NCBI RefSeq assembly: GCF_001012815.1
Contig: NZ_JYJP01000066.1
Span: 1 to 39,176, forward strand
Direction: 5' to 3'
Length of the DNA stretch: 39,176 nt
Origin: Vibrio mexicanus
GTDB lineage: Bacteria; Pseudomonadota; Gammaproteobacteria; Enterobacterales; Vibrionaceae
The position numbers were made by a program, and so were the translations under genes. A model generated the notes under the pieces. That model saw only the letters and a program-made list of their open reading frames with translations. It was not told the DNA's origin and did not search any database. This document shows, one piece after another, positions 9,948 to 17,987 of this stretch (the stretch's first letter is position 1; each line of letters opens with the position of its first letter).

Positions 9948-11699
9948 ATGGCAGGACACATCCCACGTAGCTTCATCGATGACCTCCTCGCTCGACTTGA
10001 TATCGTCGATATCATTGACGCACGCGTAAAACTTAAGAAAAAAGGCAAAAACTACAGCGCCTGTTGCCCTTTCCACAACGAAAAAACTCCCTCATTCAGC
10101 GTAAGCCAAGAAAAGCAGTTCTATCACTGTTTTGGTTGCGGAGCGCATGGTAATGCCATCGACTTCGTCATGGAATATGAGCGCCTAGAATTTGTTGAAG
10201 CGATTGAAGAGCTTGCATCTTTCCTAGGACTTGATGTTCCAAGAGAGCAACGCAGTGGCGGTTATAGCACGCAACCAAGAGCCAATACCGAGCAAAAGCG
10301 CAACCTTTACGACATGATGGGCAGCATTGCTCAGTTCTACCAAAATCAATTGAAAGCCGCGAGCAGTAAAGTGGCGATTGATTATTTGAAAGAGCGTGGC
10401 CTATCAGGCGAAATCGTTCAAAAATTTGGTATTGGTTATGTGGCTGATGAGTGGGACTTAGTTCGTAAGAACTTTGGCCAGCAGAAAGACACTCAAGACA
10501 TGCTCGTCGCTGGCGGTATGCTGATCGAAAACGACAAAGGCAATCGCTACGATCGTTTTCGTGGCCGAGTCATGTTCCCAATTCGTGATCGACGCGGGCG
10601 TGTTATCGGGTTTGGTGGACGCGTTCTCGGCGATGGTACGCCCAAGTATCTCAACTCGCCTGAAACGCCAATCTTCCATAAGGGTAAAGAGCTTTATGGC
10701 TTGTATGAAGTGATGCAAGCCTACCGCGAGCCGCCGCAAGTGCTTGTCGTTGAAGGTTATATGGATGTTGTCGCGCTGGCGCAATATGGCGTGGACTACT
10801 CGGTTGCATCATTGGGTACATCGACGACTGGCGATCATATCCAACTGTTATTCCGCCAAACCAACACTGTTGTATGTTGTTATGACGGTGATAGAGCCGG
10901 TAAAGAAGCGGCTTGGCGCGCGTTAGAGAATGCACTTCAGTACCTAAAAACTGGCAACACATTAAAATTCCTATTTTTGCCCGATGGCGAAGATCCAGAT
11001 AGCTATATTCGAAAGCATGGTAAAGAAGCCTTTGAACAACAAGTTCAACAAGCTACACCACTCTCAAGCTATCTGTTTGAAAACTTGATCGAGTTACACC
11101 AGATAAACTTGGGAACAACCGAGGGTAAGTCAGCACTTCGCGCGCATGCAAGTGGCCTGATCGACAAGATCCCAGATATCTACTTCCAAGAGTTACTGGA
11201 AAAACTGCTCGATGAAAGAACCGGATTTGACAATCAATTACGTCAGTCTCGCAAGGCCGTAAAAGAAACGCGACCTCAGCCACATAAAGAGATTAAGCGT
11301 ACACCGATGCGCGAAGTAATTGCTTTGCTAATCCAAAATCCGAGCTATGCTGAAATGGTACCTGATCTCTCCAGTGTGAGAGAGATATCATTACCAGGGC
11401 TAAGTTTATTGGTCGAGGTGCTTGAATATTGTCAAGCGCGTCCCCATATCAACACCGGCCAACTGCTAGAAAGCTGGCGAAATAGGCAACATGAGACACT
11501 TCTGTCTCGTCTCGCGGGCTGGGAAATCCCCTCGATGAAGACAATCAAGAAGATATATTTTTAGATTCATTGGACAAGATTCTTGCCCAAATGCGTCGAA
11601 AAACAAATTGAAAACCTGCAAGCTAAAGATAGAAGTGTCGGTTTATCAACCGAAGAAAGAAGGGAGCTGCTAGCTTTGATGCTAGATTTGAAAGCGTAA
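9948..11699 (+). CDS. dnaG: DNA primase, with two compensating frameshifts near the 3' end
   Basis: DnaG makes RNA primers for replication. Visible parts are the N-terminal CHC2 zinc-binding domain (CCPFHNEKTPSFSV ... YHCFGCGAHGNAIDF), the TOPRIM core (VLVVEGYMDVVAL, YDGDRAGKEAAW) and the C-terminal DnaB-interacting region. The uninterrupted frame ends at 11564 after 538 residues. The expected C-terminus reads in the +2 frame from about 11531 (LDEDNQEDIFLDSLDKILAQ), then returns to the original frame at about 11592 (CVEKQIENLQ) and ends at 11699. One base lost in a C-run near 11530 and one extra base near 11590 explain this; corrected length is 583 residues. Because dnaG is essential, sequencing error is much the likelier cause. 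Confidence 0.95.
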
Positions 11700-11797
11700 C
11701 CCTGTCTGATTAGTCAGCAATGAATAAATTTGTTAGTATTCGTGGTTTGCAATTCGCATACTAAATCCGTCACCAGATACGAAGTTGGATACCGTCT

Positions 11798-13651
11798 ATG
11801 GATCAAAATCCGCAGTCACAGCTAAAAACACTTGTCATTAAAGGCAAAGAACAAGGCTATCTGACCTACGCAGAAGTAAACGACCACCTACCAGCAGAGA
11901 TCGTAGACTCTGAACAGGTAGAAGACATCATTCAGATGATCAACGACATGGGTATCAAGGTAGTAGAAACTGCACCTGATGCTGATGATCTTGCGCTCAA
12001 TGATGATGACACCATTACAGATGAAGACGCTGCGGAAGCTGCAGCGGCTGCGCTTTCTAGTGTAGAAAATGAAATTGGCCGTACCACTGACCCTGTCCGC
12101 ATGTACATGCGTGAAATGGGTACCGTTGAGCTACTGACTCGTGAAGGCGAGATCGACATTGCGAAACGTATTGAAGATGGTATCAACCAAGTTCAGCTTT
12201 CTGTTGCTGAATACCCAGGCACTATCCCTTACATCCTAGAGCAGTTTGACAAAGTTCAAGCTGAAGAGCTGCGTCTAACAGATCTTATCAGCGGCTTCGT
12301 TGACCCAGATGACGATGGTACTGCAGCGCCTACGGCAACGCACATCGGTTCTGAACTTGCTGAAGCTGAACTTGCTGAAGAAGATGAAGAAGACGCAGAA
12401 GATTCTGAAGATTCAGAGGACGAGGAAGAGGAAGATACAGGTATTGATCCTGAACTTGCTCTAGAGAAGTTCACTGAACTACGTAACACGTACCAAAATC
12501 TTCAGCTTGCGATCAATGAACACGGTGCTGAGAGCGAAAAAGCGTCTCAAGCGACCGGCCTTGTTCAAGAAGTATTCAAAGAGTTCCGCTTAACGCCGAA
12601 ACAGTTCGATTACCTAGTTGATGAACTGCGTACTTCGATGGATCGCGTGCGTACTCAAGAACGTTTGATCATGCGTCAAACTGTTGAATACGGCAAAATG
12701 CCGAAGAAATCATTCATCGCGCTATTCACTGGCAACGAGTCAAGCGAAGCTTGGTTGGATGAAGTATTGGCTTCTGACAAGCCATACGCAGAAAAAGTGA
12801 AGCGTAACGAAGATGACATTCGTCGTAGCATTCAAAAGCTAAAGATCATTGAAGAAGAAACTTCTTTAACTGTTCAAAGCATCAAAGACATCAGCCGTCG
12901 TATGTCTATCGGTGAAGCGAAAGCACGCCGTGCGAAGAAAGAGATGGTTGAAGCGAACTTACGTCTAGTAATCTCTATCGCTAAGAAATACACCAACCGT
13001 GGCCTACAGTTCTTGGATCTGATCCAAGAAGGTAACATCGGTCTGATGAAAGCGGTAGATAAGTTCGAATACCGTCGTGGTTACAAGTTCTCGACTTACG
13101 CAACGTGGTGGATCCGTCAGGCAATCACACGTTCAATCGCAGACCAAGCACGTACGATTCGTATTCCGGTACACATGATCGAAACGATCAACAAACTAAA
13201 CCGTATCTCTCGTCAAATGCTGCAAGAGATGGGTCGTGAGCCGTTACCGGAAGAGTTGGCAGAGCGTATGCAAATGCCAGAAGACAAGATTCGTAAAGTT
13301 CTGAAAATCGCTAAAGAGCCAATCTCAATGGAGACGCCAATCGGTGACGACGAAGATTCGCATCTAGGTGATTTCATCGAAGATACAACGCTAGAGCTAC
13401 CGTTAGACTCAGCAACATCTGGCAGCCTGAAAGTAGCGACAAAAGATGTACTGGCTGGCCTAACGCCACGTGAAGCAAAAGTACTTCGTATGCGTTTCGG
13501 TATCGACATGAACACTGACCACACTCTTGAAGAGGTAGGTAAGCAGTTCGATGTTACTCGTGAGCGTATCCGTCAGATCGAAGCGAAAGCACTGCGCAAA
13601 CTTCGTCACCCAAGCCGCTCAGAAACACTGCGCAGTTTCCTAGACGAGTAA
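11798..13651 (+). CDS. rpoD: RNA polymerase sigma-70 factor RpoD
   Basis: The 617-residue primary sigma factor. It has region 1.1 at the N-terminus, region 1.2 ([21 protein letters not shown]), a non-conserved insert containing a Glu/Asp-rich tract at about residues 190-212, region 2 ([25 protein letters not shown] ... [14 protein letters not shown]), region 3 and region 4 ([14 protein letters not shown] ... [18 protein letters not shown]). Last gene of rpsU-yqeY-dnaG-rpoD, 98 bases after dnaG, followed by a strong terminator. Confidence 0.98.
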   Translation: MDQNPQSQLKTLVIKGKEQGYLTYAEVNDHLPAEIVDSEQVEDIIQMINDMGIKVVETAPDADDLALNDDDTITDEDAAEAAAAALSSVENEIGRTTDPVRMYMREMGTVELLTREGEIDIAKRIEDGINQVQLSVAEYPGTIPYILEQFDKVQAEELRLTDLISGFVDPDDDGTAAPTATHIGSELAEAELAEEDEEDAEDSEDSEDEEEEDTGIDPELALEKFTELRNTYQNLQLAINEHGAESEKASQATGLVQEVFKEFRLTPKQFDYLVDELRTSMDRVRTQERLIMRQTVEYGKMPKKSFIALFTGNESSEAWLDEVLASDKPYAEKVKRNEDDIRRSIQKLKIIEEETSLTVQSIKDISRRMSIGEAKARRAKKEMVEANLRLVISIAKKYTNRGLQFLDLIQEGNIGLMKAVDKFEYRRGYKFSTYATWWIRQAITRSIADQARTIRIPVHMIETINKLNRISRQMLQEMGREPLPEELAERMQMPEDKIRKVLKIAKEPISMETPIGDDEDSHLGDFIEDTTLELPLDSATSGSLKVATKDVLAGLTPREAKVLRMRFGIDMNTDHTLEEVGKQFDVTRERIRQIEAKALRKLRHPSRSETLRSFLDE

Positions 13652-13680
13652 GCAAGTTTGAGACGAACAATGAACTGAAT

Positions 13681-13708
13681 AAAAGGTGAGCATCTGCTCA
13701 CCTTTTTT
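13681..13708 (+). terminator. rpoD terminator
   Basis: Stem AAAGGTGAGCA / TGCTCACCTTT with a 2-base minimal loop and a T6 tail, 30 bases after the rpoD stop. Confidence 0.9.
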
Positions 13709-13763
13709 GTTCGTAGAGCATTTAAGTGGATAAAAACTAAGCGCAATTGCCATGGTTAGTGGG

Positions 13764-13792
13764 TAGACACCTTCCATTGCATCCCCTATAAT
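13764..13792 (+). promoter_or_regulatory. Sigma-70 promoter of the tRNA gene
   Basis: TAGACA (13764-13769, five of six matches to the -35 consensus), a 17-base spacer, and a perfect TATAAT (13787-13792), 14 bases before the mature tRNA 5' end. Confidence 0.8.
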
Positions 13793-13806
13793 CGTCCATC
13801 TAATTT

Positions 13807-13882
13807 GGCCCCTTAGCTCAGTGGTTAGAGCAGTCGACTCATAATCGATTGGTCCGCAGTTCAAGTCTGCGAGGGGCCACCA
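13807..13882 (+). tRNA. tRNA-Ile2 (anticodon CAU, lysidine type)
   Basis: A 76-base tRNA with encoded CCA. The acceptor stem GGCCCCT / AGGGGCC, discriminator A, D arm, anticodon loop CTCATAA and T arm with GTTCAAGTC are readable. The body closely matches E. coli ileX, as I recall it, rather than elongator tRNA-Met, so the CAU anticodon is expected to be modified to lysidine-AU by TilS and to read AUA. It lies alone between rpoD and a chemoreceptor gene. In V. cholerae the tRNA at this position is labelled tRNA-Met and is the integration site of VSP-II. Confidence 0.9.
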
Positions 13883-13888
13883 AATTTG

Positions 13889-13926
13889 AAAAGGCGTAGC
13901 AGGTTAATCCCTACTACGCCTTTTTT
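13889..13926 (+). terminator. tRNA transcript terminator
   Basis: Stem AAGGCGTAG (13891-13899) / CTACGCCTT (13914-13922) followed by a T-run, 8 bases after the tRNA CCA. Confidence 0.85.
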
Positions 13927-13938
13927 GCATTTAATGAT

Positions 13939-13958
13939 TGTGGGTGTTGTTGTGGGTG
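13939..13958. repeat. Tandem TGTGGGTG direct repeat beside the tRNA
   Basis: TGTGGGTG occurs at 13939-13946 and 13951-13958, a 12-base period, between the tRNA terminator and the chemoreceptor stop codon. Short direct repeats beside tRNA attachment sites can be arm-type recombinase sites or integrase remnants, but nothing else here supports that. Confidence 0.3.
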
Positions 13959-13973
13959 CAGTTAGTCTTTCTA

Positions 13974-15608
13974 TCAAGCTAACTTGAAGCGATTAATCAT
14001 GTCCACCAGCACCGTTGAAACCTTGTGCAGTGACTGACTTGCACTGGCCATTTGGCTTGACTCTTCCGACACCGATGCCGACATATCTCTCAAGCTCACC
14101 ACATTTCGGTTAATATCATTTACCGTCACTGTTTGCTCTTCCGCAGCGGTTGCAATGTGCTCGTTCATTGCTTCAATCGTTTGTACTTCACTATCGATTG
14201 TATTTAACGCCGCACTGGCTCTCTCAGACAGAGAAGCCACATCATTGGCTTTATCGAACCCTTTCGACATTAGCTTGACCACATCTTCCGAGCCTACCTG
14301 AAGCTTCTCGACAATAGACTGAATCTCTAGGGTTGATTCTTGAGTTCGAACAGACAGAGTACGAACCTCGTCGGCCACGACTGCAAATCCTCGACCTTGC
14401 TCACCAGCTCGCGCCGCTTCGATTGCAGCATTCAACGCCAACAAATTGGTTTGCTCCGCAACGCCTCTGATCACTTCCAGTACAGTATCCACATTCCTTG
14501 CATCCGCAGACAACTGCTCTACCACATCACTAGCATTGTGCATGTCAGAAGCCAGCTCTTTGGATTGCTCCATGTTCTGACCGACGATCGATTGGCTATT
14601 GAGAGTCTCTTTGGCGGCAAGTTGGCTAGCATCGTTGGCTTCAACCGTGCGACCTGCTACTTCCTCAACCGTGGCTAACATTTGTGTCATCGCCGTTGCT
14701 AGCTGGTCTACATCGTTTTGCTGCTGAGCTAGGCTGTCATCAATTGCATGAACCGAATGATGCATTTGGCTGACTGAACTGGAGACTTGTGACGCCGAGT
14801 CACTCACGGAAAGCATGATCGATTGAATCGATCCAACAAACTGATTGAAGTATCGCGCGAGATCACGCAGTTCAGAGCTACCCTCTTCCACTAGGCGTTG
14901 GGTCAGATCTCCTTCACCTTTTGACAGGTTTTCCATTGCTCGAACGGTACGCTTTAATGGCGAAGTGATGGTTTTAATAAAGAAAGCGACAACGGTAAAT
15001 AGGCCGATTAAGATCATGGTCGCATTGCTCAGCGAGATCCATTCCGCCCGCTCGATATCCCCTTGCAGTGCCTCCATATTGATCCCGCTGCCGATCATCC
15101 ACTCCCAAGGTTGAAAGAAGCTCGCATAGCTGGTTTTTGGATCGGTTGTCCCTTTATCTGGATTTGCCCATTCATAATCGACAAACCCTCCACCATTGTA
15201 CGCAGACTGATACAGCTCTCTAACAAATTTCTTGCCCGAACTATCGGTAAGATCCATTATGTTCTTACCAACAAGTGACTTTACACCTGACGCTATTTGT
15301 ACTCCAGTTTCGTCAGCAACAAAAATGTAGTTACCTCCATCAAATCGCATAGAAGAAATAGCAGACAGAGCCAACTGCTGTGCTTGTTCAGTTGTAAGCC
15401 CTCCCGATATCGATTGTTCATGATAATAAGCGACAATGCCTTGTGCGCTTTCCACTAAAGCAATCACGCCTTTCTCATAGTTATCTCGCATTAAATCTCG
15501 TGTCTTAATCGCATCAAGCACTACACACGCCAGTAACCCAACGGCAAACATAACTAAAATAGACCAAGCTCTTGTCGCGATAGACACCTTGTGAATCTTA
15601 TCTAACAT
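13974..15608 (-). CDS. Methyl-accepting chemotaxis protein with periplasmic Cache domain
   Basis: A 544-residue chemoreceptor. It has a transmembrane helix at residues ~15-33, a periplasmic single-Cache-type sensor at ~35-190 ([37 protein letters not shown]), a second membrane helix at ~193-212, a HAMP linker (~213-265) and the cytoplasmic signalling domain with the hairpin tip [19 protein letters not shown]. Such receptors pass ligand binding to CheW/CheA and swimming control. The Cache type often senses small organic acids; the ligand here is unknown. There is no C-terminal CheR-docking pentapeptide (it ends NRFKLA). It stands alone, without che genes nearby. Confidence 0.95.
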   Translation of the reverse strand: MLDKIHKVSIATRAWSILVMFAVGLLACVVLDAIKTRDLMRDNYEKGVIALVESAQGIVAYYHEQSISGGLTTEQAQQLALSAISSMRFDGGNYIFVADETGVQIASGVKSLVGKNIMDLTDSSGKKFVRELYQSAYNGGGFVDYEWANPDKGTTDPKTSYASFFQPWEWMIGSGINMEALQGDIERAEWISLSNATMILIGLFTVVAFFIKTITSPLKRTVRAMENLSKGEGDLTQRLVEEGSSELRDLARYFNQFVGSIQSIMLSVSDSASQVSSSVSQMHHSVHAIDDSLAQQQNDVDQLATAMTQMLATVEEVAGRTVEANDASQLAAKETLNSQSIVGQNMEQSKELASDMHNASDVVEQLSADARNVDTVLEVIRGVAEQTNLLALNAAIEAARAGEQGRGFAVVADEVRTLSVRTQESTLEIQSIVEKLQVGSEDVVKLMSKGFDKANDVASLSERASAALNTIDSEVQTIEAMNEHIATAAEEQTVTVNDINRNVVSLRDMSASVSEESSQMASASQSLHKVSTVLVDMINRFKLA

Positions 15609-15925
15609 CGTATCCCCCTAACCTTGCATAACATTATCGTTGTGCATTAACTCTTTTCTCACTAGAAGGTAGCAGGTGAATTTGACGGCAAATTGTTAAT
15701 TATTCACATAATTGATGACAAATACTCCAGTTGATAAATATCACAATATAAATACATGAGATTAAAGCGCATACCCATTTAGAGGTATATAGACAATTAT
15801 TAAATATCAAAAAAAGAACCTATATCAATTAGAAATAAGATCATTTTATTGCTCTCGATCTTAATAATAAGATGAAGACAAAGCGATAGTTTCTAATTTT
15901 TCGTAAAGTAGCGACATTCAAAGGA
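15609..15925. other. AT-rich intergenic region between the chemoreceptor and an unknown gene
   Basis: About 320 bases, very AT-rich, no coding potential seen. It must carry divergent promoters for the chemoreceptor and the unknown gene pair. A 7-base inverted repeat TAAGATC (15836-15842) / GATCTTA (15857-15863) lies about 65 bases upstream of the unknown gene and could be an operator. Confidence 0.5.
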
Positions 15926-15946
15926 TTGATAGGTCAAATAACAGCA

Positions 15947-17266
15947 ATGCCCTCATATGGAACTGTCACGGTAAGAACCTTCTCGCCCATTAGAACGCCA
16001 CTGAATACACATAGCGAACTTAGAGCGTCTATGTCAGCAGACGAACATCAAGATCTAAAACATCAATTAGAGGATATACTTTTACCTCACTTCGCACGTT
16101 TTGACGGTAATGTCTCGAATGGCTATACCAACATCAATAGTGATAATCACCCATATTTCTTTCAACCGATTTATTCGGGGCATGTCGACCTTATTGATTT
16201 CGATGGCTTGATTACCCAACGGCAAGAGTATTCGTGGTGGAAGCACTCGCTACTAAAACAGTGCGTTATTCATTTCTTTGACGATTCAATAGCGATACTC
16301 GAAATGCAAATCGATATCTCTATAAACAGTGAGCAGGAAGCTGAGTATTTTGGTTCAGGCGAGCTCGATAGCGATCTCACAAAGCTAATCAAGCAGCTCT
16401 ACAATACATCTATTTATCCCAAGTTTGGGTTGGTCTCCGATGCACTTAACGCCAAGCAGCTTATCAATGTCATTCAACCGAAGGATTTTAAGATCTTTAA
16501 TGACATCAACTATAACGATAAAACGCCAAGTGATGAGGCCGTGCTTTGGAGTGGTAGAGTCATCTTCCAGCCGCCAAATAGCCCTGTTCAACAACAAACA
16601 ATGCTCAAGCAATGGGTTGGCGCAGAAGACGACGTCGAGATAGATCGTCACTACATTGGTTCGGGTAACTCTTTAGTTGTCGAGTACAAAGAGATAGATT
16701 CCTGGTCACGAGTACAACGCATTTGCCAAGCGTATAATGCAATCTTATATCTCCTTAATACCAAGCTAAAACAAAAGTATTCCCAGCTAGCCCAATATGA
16801 CGAAAAACGAAACACACGTAAAAGGAAGTTGAATAACCTACTCAGGCAATCAATACGCTCTCTTGAACACATCGAATTTTGTAAGCTGGAATTTAATGAT
16901 GCGCATATAGGAACCCAAGCTTATCGGTCTGTACTGCTCAGTGAAATCATTGAAGCATGGCAACTCAATCAGCTACAAGAACTGACAATTAAGCGTGCTA
17001 ATCTCATCAAGTCGAGAATTGATGCTATGTTAGAGGAGCAGCAAGCTGCTATTAACAAAACGGTTGAGTACCTACTTTCTGGCATTGGTTGCTTAGCGAT
17101 CATTGATCTGATGATAAGCCTGGTCTCCACCTCTAAATCGCTGGAAGAGGATCATGTGCCAGGACTGTTTGATCTATTTCGAACAATGCCACAAGATGGC
17201 TCTTCTTGGCTATCAGTCCTACTGGTTATTGCCATCTTTGTTTATCTCTACCGAATTAGGACTTAA
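15947..17266 (+). CDS. Uncharacterised protein with CorA-like C-terminal two-helix membrane topology
   Basis: I do not recognise this gene. It is 439 residues from ATG 15947, or 446 from TTG 15926; neither start has an ideal ribosome site. The N-terminal ~270 residues look soluble and mixed alpha/beta. Residues ~270-385 are strongly helical, charged and possibly coiled-coil. Two hydrophobic helices follow near the C-terminus (YLLSGIGCLAIIDLMISLV and WLSVLLVIAIFVYLYRI), joined by a ~28-residue acidic loop, with a four-residue basic tail. Stalk helix, two close membrane helices and a basic end recall CorA-type channels and DUF155/RMD1-like proteins, but no GMN motif is present. It is followed after 5 bases by another unknown gene, so the two form an operon. 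Confidence 0.75.
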   Translation: MPSYGTVTVRTFSPIRTPLNTHSELRASMSADEHQDLKHQLEDILLPHFARFDGNVSNGYTNINSDNHPYFFQPIYSGHVDLIDFDGLITQRQEYSWWKHSLLKQCVIHFFDDSIAILEMQIDISINSEQEAEYFGSGELDSDLTKLIKQLYNTSIYPKFGLVSDALNAKQLINVIQPKDFKIFNDINYNDKTPSDEAVLWSGRVIFQPPNSPVQQQTMLKQWVGAEDDVEIDRHYIGSGNSLVVEYKEIDSWSRVQRICQAYNAILYLLNTKLKQKYSQLAQYDEKRNTRKRKLNNLLRQSIRSLEHIEFCKLEFNDAHIGTQAYRSVLLSEIIEAWQLNQLQELTIKRANLIKSRIDAMLEEQQAAINKTVEYLLSGIGCLAIIDLMISLVSTSKSLEEDHVPGLFDLFRTMPQDGSSWLSVLLVIAIFVYLYRIRT

Positions 17267-17271
17267 TCTCT

Positions 17272-17646
17272 ATGGAACAGACATCTCAGCGAATACGCTA
17301 CATCGCCATTTTTACTGTTGAAGAAGCGGTGACCGAGCAAGCGTGTAATAGTCTTGGTCAGAGACTGTCAGAATCTTTTGGTGGTGTTACTGTCTTCACC
17401 GGAGAAGGCTGCAATGGCTTTTGGTCGAAAAACGCCAACGAGTATCTCGCTCGCTATAGTGCCGAAGTAAAAAAAGAACGAGTTATCATAATACAACTTT
17501 CAGTGATGCCCGATTCAGCCAAACAGGCTCTTGAAAGTTTGAAAATGAACATCACTCAGATCTGCAACGATCTCAACGCTTCAACTCAATATGTTCATAT
17601 CGAAAGCGAAACCGTCACCGCTCATCACTTCAAACTTACTTGTTGA
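17272..17646 (+). CDS. Uncharacterised small soluble protein, partner of the preceding gene
   Basis: Not recognised. A 124-residue protein without signal peptide or membrane helix. The central segment LSESFGGVTVFTGEGCNGFW resembles small bacterial proteins built around an F-G-G-x-T ... G-x-W core, with a helix and a predicted C-terminal strand ending in Cys. It starts 5 bases after the previous stop and ends just before a strong terminator, so the two-gene unit is self-contained. Function unknown. Confidence 0.7.
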   Translation: MEQTSQRIRYIAIFTVEEAVTEQACNSLGQRLSESFGGVTVFTGEGCNGFWSKNANEYLARYSAEVKKERVIIIQLSVMPDSAKQALESLKMNITQICNDLNASTQYVHIESETVTAHHFKLTC

Positions 17647-17670
17647 GCATAATAAATACTCAACAAATAA

Positions 17671-17697
17671 AAACGGGAGCTAAGGCTCCCGTTTATT
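17671..17697 (+). terminator. Terminator of the unknown two-gene unit
   Basis: Perfect 10-base stem AAACGGGAGC / GCTCCCGTTT with a TAAG loop (17671-17694) and a short T-containing tail. A smaller GTTGAG / CTCAAC hairpin (17642-17647, 17659-17664) lies just upstream, overlapping the stop codon. Confidence 0.85.
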
Positions 17698-17882
17698 CCA
17701 GATAGCAAAACGAAGGTTTAGTTGACTTATATAGTTATGTGCGTTTACCCGCACTTTTCAATGTAGCAGCTTTCAACAAAGTATAATAACCAATGCGTAT
17801 GTTTTGTGAGCAATAAATTATTTAATCTTATGAAATAATGTCTATTGCATCTTTCCCGGCGACTAATACGCAAATGAAACAG
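17698..17882. other. Intergenic stretch upstream of the olsF promoter
   Basis: No gene seen. A small GTGCG / CGCAC hairpin followed by TTTT (17739-17758) could be a weak terminator. The remainder is AT-rich. I found no copy of the tRNA 3' end here that would mark an island boundary. Confidence 0.4.
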
Positions 17883-17944
17883 ACTTCATAAATCTGTCAC
17901 AGACCAGTCATTGCATCCTCATCAAACTGACTCTGAACTGTAAA
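17883..17944 (+). promoter_or_regulatory. PhoB-type operator (Pho box array) upstream of olsF
   Basis: Direct repeats related to the PhoB half-site CTGTCAT recur every 11 bases: ACTTCAT (17883), CTGTCAC (17894), CAGTCAT (17905), TCCTCAT (17916), CTGACTC (17927) and CTGTAAA (17938). The first two form an 18-base box with 15 matches to the recalled E. coli Pho box consensus. The first three are the convincing core; the later ones are weaker and may overlap the -10 region. The olsF start is 44 bases beyond. Confidence 0.7.
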
Positions 17945-17987
17945 GAAGCTTTCCTAGGATCAAACTGTCAAGTTAGCAGAGGTCATT

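Noticed and set aside
11525..11600. Programmed ribosomal frameshift in dnaG
   Set aside because: No slippery heptamer with downstream structure was evident, two opposite shifts would be needed, and other core genes show similar indels.
11932..12489. Minus-strand open frames opposite rpoD, rich in Ser
   Set aside because: Shadows of the Glu/Asp-rich and biased codons of rpoD on the other strand.
13807..13882. tRNA-Met from the CAU anticodon
   Set aside because: The body matches the Ile2 (lysidine) tRNA rather than elongator or initiator Met tRNA.
15926..15946. TTG start for the unknown 439-residue gene
   Set aside because: The AAAGGA sequence directly abuts the TTG, too close to act as its ribosome site; ATG 15947 is preferred, though its own site is weak.
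13883..17987. Complete genomic island with att sites
   Set aside because: No integrase, transposase or second copy of the tRNA 3' end was found between the tRNA and olsF.
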